A stretch of 35,376 bases of DNA, taken from contig NZ_JAUYNW010000126.1 in NCBI RefSeq assembly GCF_030698145.1, positions 1 through 35,376 on the forward strand, written 5' to 3'. The notes beneath the pieces are model-generated. The model saw only the letters and a program-made list of their open reading frames with translations, was not told the origin of the DNA and did no database searches. The translations under genes were made by a program, and so were the position numbers. This stretch comes from Phenylobacterium sp. Its GTDB lineage: Bacteria > Pseudomonadota > Alphaproteobacteria > Caulobacterales > Caulobacteraceae. Shown piece after piece: positions 32,033 through 35,376 of the stretch; position 1 is the first letter of the stretch, and each line of letters opens with the position of its first letter.

Positions 32033-33583
32033 CTAATTAGCGGGATCCATAGGAACTAACTCAGCAGCACGAAGGTCGCCGCCCAGTTGCTTTGAAAGCA
32101 AACTTTCAGCTCTAACGTATGACGGAACCAAAGAGCCATGGACAAAAGACGCTGTTTTGCGGTTGAATTCCCTAATGCTGCCGTCTGGCATCTTCCACTT
32201 ATTTTTCTGAAAGACGCGGATATACATAGGGCCCGTTATACCAATAAATTGATTGAATAGAACCTTATCAGAACTATTTTGATCTATAACAACGGAATCG
32301 ACAAACAGGTCGCTAGCGTAGCTTTTGGGGTACGGTTTTAGATAAAACAGCTTCCTAATTCCGCTCGCAACTATGTGCTTCGCGCAATTATGACATGGAA
32401 ACGTGTTGCAGTATAAGGTAGATCCTCTTATTGAGTGCCCGTTTCTGGCTGCATCCGTAATGGCATTCATTTCAGCATGTATGGTTCGTCCATATTCCAG
32501 CGAGTCCATCACTTGGGAATCGCTGATCACGTCATCATTTCGCGAAAATATGTCTTTTAGTAACGCATCGTCGTCTGTTCGATATTTTTCGGAAAGAAGT
32601 CCAGCGGTGCGAAAACGAAAGGCTAGGTCAGTGAGGACTTCTCGCTTTCGTCTATCGTTAGTGTCGCCGCCCAGCGCATGTTCGCGACCATCGGGACTAT
32701 CACCTTCCCAATAAGTTCCACCGAAAGCTTTCGGAACTTCATTACAACCTAACGCCTCCACCTCGTTGTTGGCATTCAAGATTGCCGCGCCCACTTGACG
32801 TGACAAATCTGAGGATCGGAGTGCTGCGGTGCTCGCGAGTTGCATTCCGTGTTCATCGGCAGTCGGCGTTACCGAATAGTCGCCGAACAATACCGAGAAG
32901 AACCGCGAAAGCTGCTGATCCATGATCGCCTGAGAAGAGGCATCTATGACTACATCAGAGGAGGGAAAAATGTCCCGGACTCTCTGACCATGAGGATTAT
33001 CTTCCTCCGCATCATCCACTCGTATCAAGTTATGAGCTTCACCTATCCAGGCATCGGCGCGGGGCTTCGCCGGGTGATCATGAGAGATTCGCACCGACAG
33101 GGCCTGTGCCCTGCTTTCGACTGGGGCATGACAGGATATTTGAACATAATGCTCGCCGTACAATGACCTGAGCAGGGCGGATTCTTCAGGGCGTTTTAGT
33201 TGATTGAGAACAAAGGCGCGGCGGCTGACGGCCGCTGCCTCTAATTTCTCCAATTCACCTTCTTCGCACCCAGCATCAGCAGCCCTTAGGGCCGCGATTC
33301 TCGCGACCGCCAGTCTAGCCATTATGTTATCGGAGCTGGTTCGAAGACGAACCTCATTGCATGCTCCAATGAAGGCTTTGTATCGCTCCTCCATCGGCTT
33401 ACTCGGTATTCCGCTAAAGCTCGATAACTGCTTTAAGGTGTCAGTTATCTTGATCTGGTGGATACTATTGTATCCATACTCACTCAAACATTTGGCAATG
33501 GCTTGAGCGACATGAGGAGTTTCGATTCCGATGCGTGCCACAATGCCAACGACTATCTCGGTGTTTCTTGGTTGTATCGCCAT
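32033..33583 (-). CDS. avcD: Antiphage deoxycytidylate deaminase, AvcD type
   Basis: A 516-aa two-domain protein. The N-terminal 200 or so residues form a P-loop-kinase-like domain with a degenerate Walker A (VVGIVARIGIETPHV near 11-25). The C-terminal domain is a zinc cytidine/dCMP deaminase: HAE at 369-371 in GRTIHAEMNAITDAARNG and PCHNC at 396-400 in YCNTFPCHNCAKHI, giving the His-Cys-Cys zinc site and the catalytic Glu. This architecture is that of AvcD/DcdV-like proteins, which deaminate dCTP/dCMP on infection and starve phage of nucleotides. In Vibrio an RNA (AvcI) holds the enzyme in check. Here a 61-aa gene is divergent. AT-rich codons differ sharply from neighbours, indicating horizontal transfer. 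Confidence 0.9.
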   Translation of the reverse strand: MAIQPRNTEIVVGIVARIGIETPHVAQAIAKCLSEYGYNSIHQIKITDTLKQLSSFSGIPSKPMEERYKAFIGACNEVRLRTSSDNIMARLAVARIAALRAADAGCEEGELEKLEAAAVSRRAFVLNQLKRPEESALLRSLYGEHYVQISCHAPVESRAQALSVRISHDHPAKPRADAWIGEAHNLIRVDDAEEDNPHGQRVRDIFPSSDVVIDASSQAIMDQQLSRFFSVLFGDYSVTPTADEHGMQLASTAALRSSDLSRQVGAAILNANNEVEALGCNEVPKAFGGTYWEGDSPDGREHALGGDTNDRRKREVLTDLAFRFRTAGLLSEKYRTDDDALLKDIFSRNDDVISDSQVMDSLEYGRTIHAEMNAITDAARNGHSIRGSTLYCNTFPCHNCAKHIVASGIRKLFYLKPYPKSYASDLFVDSVVIDQNSSDKVLFNQFIGITGPMYIRVFQKNKWKMPDGSIREFNRKTASFVHGSLVPSYVRAESLLSKQLGGDLRAAELVPMDPAN

Positions 33584-33670
33584 GTGGATATCTGCGCCGG
33601 AGATGAAACTAGGGGATATGTGTCTCTGATTCGGTAGCGTAAGGTGGCTATCACCCTAGAGGAGGCCATA

Positions 33671-33856
33671 ATGACCAAGCCGAACATGCTTGAAGATGGC
33701 TGGCTCAAGAAATCAATCGATGAAGCGACAGTGTTCGCTGATCGAAATAAAGCTTGGGCCGAAACCATTTCTGCGAATTGGCAGGATGATGGTTCGATAG
33801 GCGCCGATGAAGCGCCGGAATCTCCCCCCGATAGGGTGCCGCCTTCTAAGAGTTAA
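33671..33856 (+). CDS. Small protein (61 aa) divergent from avcD
   Basis: AGAGGAGG lies 6 bases before the ATG, an unusually strong site, and codon use is AT-rich like avcD. The protein starts MTKPNMLEDGWLKKSIDEAT, predicted as an amphipathic helix, has a central NKAWAETISANW and ends in an acidic/proline disordered tail. I do not recognise a family. Its start is 87 bases from that of avcD, so the promoters share one regulatory region. It could be a regulator or inhibitor of the deaminase, or an unrelated passenger; no homology supports a choice. Confidence 0.65.
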   Translation: MTKPNMLEDGWLKKSIDEATVFADRNKAWAETISANWQDDGSIGADEAPESPPDRVPPSKS

Positions 33857-33984
33857 ACTCGGCCGATCGGTCTCCGGTCGACATTCCTATTCTGTCTTTT
33901 GCTCTCCCTGCGGATCGAGCAGGTACTCGACTATTCGAGAAGTGCGCGTGTTCTGCAACTTTTAGTTTTGCTGGGAGCGCCCAA

Positions 33985-34016
33985 CGAAAAACCCCACCGG
34001 CTCTCGCCGACGGGGC
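33985..34016 (-). terminator. Terminator of the HigBA-type operon
   Basis: On the minus strand, CCCCGTCGGC pairs with GCCGGTGGGG (two central mismatches, loop GAGA) and is followed by TTTTTC. It lies 75 bases after the antitoxin stop. Confidence 0.8.
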
Positions 34017-34030
34017 TCTCCAAGTCTCAG

Positions 34031-34061
34031 CCGGGAAATTCGGGGACACCATACTTAATTG
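34031..34061 (+). repeat. REP-like repeat, right copy
   Basis: CCGGGAAATTCGGGGACACC followed by ATACTTAATTG, the inverted partner of the left copy 2.4 kb away. The avcD and small-protein genes lie between the two. Confidence 0.75.
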
Positions 34062-34088
34062 CCCGCCGCCACTGCCGCGCCAATCCGA

Positions 34089-34406
34089 TCAGCGGGTGTC
34101 GCCCATTCCGGTCAGGTGAAGGACGCCCTTGCCCGGAAGCTCCACGCGCAGTTCCAGGGTGCCGCCGGCCGCTTCGACGAACCGGCGCAGCGTCGAAAGG
34201 TAGAGGTCGGCTTGGCGCTCCATCTTGAGCACCGAGGGCTGCTTGACTCCCAACGCCTGGGCGATCTGCTCCTGGCTGCGATCGGCCAGTTCGCGAAGGG
34301 CCTTCAGGCCCTCCACCTCGCCGGCCAGGACGGTGGCGCGGGCGTCGATCCGCGCTCGGCGGACCTTGGGCAGGCCGGCCATGATTTCGTCGCGCGTGCG
34401 GCCCAT
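34089..34406 (-). CDS. HigA-like XRE antitoxin
   Basis: A 105-aa helix-turn-helix protein; the XRE motif is LRELADRSQEQIAQALGVKQ then PSVLKMERQADLYLSTLRRF, followed by the strand pair GGTLELRVELPG typical of HigA2-like antitoxins. It begins 2 bases after the toxin stop, at the ATG with GGGAG upstream. It should bind the toxin and repress the pair's promoter through the two dyads at 34775-34815. Confidence 0.9.
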   Translation of the reverse strand: MGRTRDEIMAGLPKVRRARIDARATVLAGEVEGLKALRELADRSQEQIAQALGVKQPSVLKMERQADLYLSTLRRFVEAAGGTLELRVELPGKGVLHLTGMGDTR

Positions 34407-34408
34407 CT

Positions 34409-34765
34409 TCAAATCTCCCTCAACGCCTTCAAGTGTTCGGAGAACCGGCTGTCAGCTTTGACGATCAGCCCCTTATAGAACCGCTTCTGCGCGACGCCTG
34501 CCTTGTCGCCGGCGATCAGCAGGATCGCCTGCCGCTCAGGGTCGAACGCGAACGCCACCCGCCAGACTCCGTCCGCGGCCTTGAAACGCAGCTCCTTCAT
34601 GTTGGCGTGCCTTGAACCCGCCAATGTATCGGCGTGCGGCCGACCGAGCCCTGGCCCGTAGGTTTCCAGAAGCGCCATCATCGCCAGAAGCTCGTCCTGG
34701 ACCTCGACGGGCAAGGCGTCGAACTCCAGGTCGAATTGGTCATGGTTGCGAACGGTCCACGGCAC
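34409..34765 (-). CDS. HigB/Gp49-like RelE-superfamily toxin
   Basis: A 118-aa toxin of the phage-derived Gp49-like (HigB) family, expected to cut mRNA on the ribosome. Family blocks: VEVQDELLAMMALLETYGPG, then the active-site region ADTLAGSRHANMKELRFKAA, and GVWRVAFAFDPERQAILLIA with the conserved Arg, and DKAGVAQKRFYKGLI. It appears intact. It starts with GTG at 34765, only 6 bases from a TATATT box, so its message may be leaderless. Toxin before antitoxin is the usual HigBA order. Confidence 0.9.
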   Translation of the reverse strand: MPWTVRNHDQFDLEFDALPVEVQDELLAMMALLETYGPGLGRPHADTLAGSRHANMKELRFKAADGVWRVAFAFDPERQAILLIAGDKAGVAQKRFYKGLIVKADSRFSEHLKALREI

Positions 34766-34815
34766 ATACGAAATATAGCCTGAAAGCTATGCCGCGTCCA
34801 TAGGCTGTGAGCTAT
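34766..34815 (-). promoter_or_regulatory. HigBA promoter with two dyad operators
   Basis: ATAGC-N6-GCTAT at 34775-34790 and ATAGG-N6-GCTAT at 34800-34815 are spaced 25 bases start to start. On the minus strand TATATT (34772-34777) with TGGACG 17 bases upstream forms a promoter; one dyad overlaps the -10/spacer and the other covers the -35 upstream side. Confidence 0.7.
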
Positions 34816-34898
34816 CTTGCATGATCACGCTAGACGGCCTTGTCGCCATCAGGCTTGTTCCCGAACTGGACCGCCACGATAGCCCACCTCCACAAACG

Positions 34899-34927
34899 AA
34901 AAACCCTCCGGCCTTGCGACCGGAGGG
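34899..34927 (-). terminator. Terminator of the acyl-CoA dehydrogenase gene
   Basis: Minus-strand stem CCCTCCGG/CCGGAGGG with an 8-base loop is followed by TTTTT. Confidence 0.88.
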
Positions 34928-34942
34928 CTCACGTTCTTACCC

Positions 34943-34966
34943 CGACCCCCGGCAAGCCGGGGGTCG
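34943..34966. repeat. Perfect hairpin at the 3' end of the acyl-CoA dehydrogenase gene
   Basis: CGACCCCCGG and CCGGGGGTCG flank CAAG, 10 bases after the stop codon and just ahead of the terminator. It may stabilise the 3' end of the message. Confidence 0.85.
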
Positions 34967-34976
34967 AAGCGAAGCG

Positions 34977-35376
34977 TCAATATCCCTGGATCTTGGCGTA
35001 GCGATCCCGGTGGTAGCTCTGGCTCCCAAACGCCGCTTCGCAGGCGCGGGCGCGCTTGAGGTAGAAGCCCGCGTCGTGGGCGTCGGTCATGCCGATGCCG
35101 CCGTGCATCTGGACCATCTCGTTGCTCACCAGGTGGAAGGTGTCGCCCATCTTGGCCTTGGCCAGCGAGACGAGCTCCGGCACGTCAGGGCTGCCGGCGT
35201 CGATCGCCTGGAGGGCGGCTTCGACGGCCGAACGCGCCAGTTCCAGGTCGGTGAACATCTTGGCCGCGCGGTGCTGCAGGGCCTGGAAGGAGCCGATCAC
35301 CTGGCCGAACTGCACGCGGACCTTGAGGTAGTCGAGGGTGACCTCGAAGGCCTGGACCGCGGCGCCCAGCATCTCG
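34977..35376 (-). CDS. Acyl-CoA dehydrogenase, C-terminal part (runs off the right edge)
   Basis: The 132 visible residues are the C-terminal helical domain of a FAD-dependent acyl-CoA dehydrogenase: QAFEVTLDYLKVRVQFGQVI with the conserved R-x-QFG, GSFQALQHRAAKMFTDLELA, and EMVQMHGGIGMTDAHDAGFY with the QMHGG(I)G signature. It would oxidise an acyl-CoA thioester in the cytosol; this short-tail form is common in steroid/branched-acid-type dehydrogenases. The N-terminus lies outside the window. Confidence 0.93.
   Translation of the reverse strand, partial: EMLGAAVQAFEVTLDYLKVRVQFGQVIGSFQALQHRAAKMFTDLELARSAVEAALQAIDAGSPDVPELVSLAKAKMGDTFHLVSNEMVQMHGGIGMTDAHDAGFYLKRARACEAAFGSQSYHRDRYAKIQGY

Noticed and set aside
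33846..34052. Minus-strand 68-codon frame between the small avcD neighbour and the right repeat
   Set aside because: It runs through a terminator hairpin and the REP-like repeat, so it is not a gene.

Overview
The window looks like a chromosomal segment of a high-GC alphaproteobacterium of the Caulobacterales type (Phenylobacterium or Caulobacter-like). This rests on very strong G/C preference at third codon positions, many TonB-dependent/outer-membrane envelope genes, an HWE/HisKA_2-type histidine kinase and intergenic palindromic repeats of the sort scattered through such genomes. The genus is an inference; there is no rRNA or other taxonomic marker here.

Left edge (1-3320): a patch of truncated and unusual genes beside tRNA-Gly(CCC) at 3322-3396. 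It has a remnant of a DUF1963 (YwqG-like) gene, a calcineurin-like phosphoesterase with a C-terminal extension, a KAS III-like condensing enzyme with altered active-site motifs, and the C-terminal half of an adenylation/acyl-activating enzyme. It reads like the end of a small-molecule locus broken next to the tRNA. Then (3568-7752) come an OmpA-type lipoprotein, a TonB-like proline-rich envelope protein and phosphoenolpyruvate carboxylase. A small secreted cysteine-containing protein and a predicted outer-membrane barrel converge on a shared terminator; the barrel gene contains a perfect 38-bp palindrome.

The best-defined pathway unit is 11005-17987: a cobalamin riboswitch followed by btuB, cobO, btuF, btuC, btuD and cobQ, with btuF to cobQ overlapping end to end. 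Corrinoid is taken up across both membranes, adenosylated by CobO and amidated by CobQ, and the riboswitch presumably shuts the unit down when cobalamin is plentiful. Next come a short histidine kinase convergent with a Crp/Fnr regulator, a split-barrel flavin-type stress protein, a CsgG-like/SH3 exported protein, and a divergent ampR/class A beta-lactamase pair.

From 23.3 to 29.5 kb are mostly small metabolic genes (hotdog thioesterases, GFA/CENP-V, PhnA-like, amidohydrolase), gene remnants, and a two-gene operon of an ExbB-like proton channel plus a BlaI-type repressor with a clear operator. A terminase-small-subunit-like DNA-binding protein and an exported truncated hemoglobin follow.

The right end (30.4-34.8 kb) is an accessory, defence-like region: a BrnTA-type toxin-antitoxin pair with a frameshifted toxin, a peptidase-S51 remnant, an AvcD-type antiphage deoxycytidylate deaminase with a divergent 61-aa gene, and a HigBA-type pair. 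The deaminase and its small neighbour have visibly lower GC than the surroundings and lie between two inverted copies of a roughly 30-bp REP-like sequence (31660-31689 and 34031-34061). This is the strongest candidate here for a distinct mobile defence module. The window ends in the C-terminal part of an acyl-CoA dehydrogenase.
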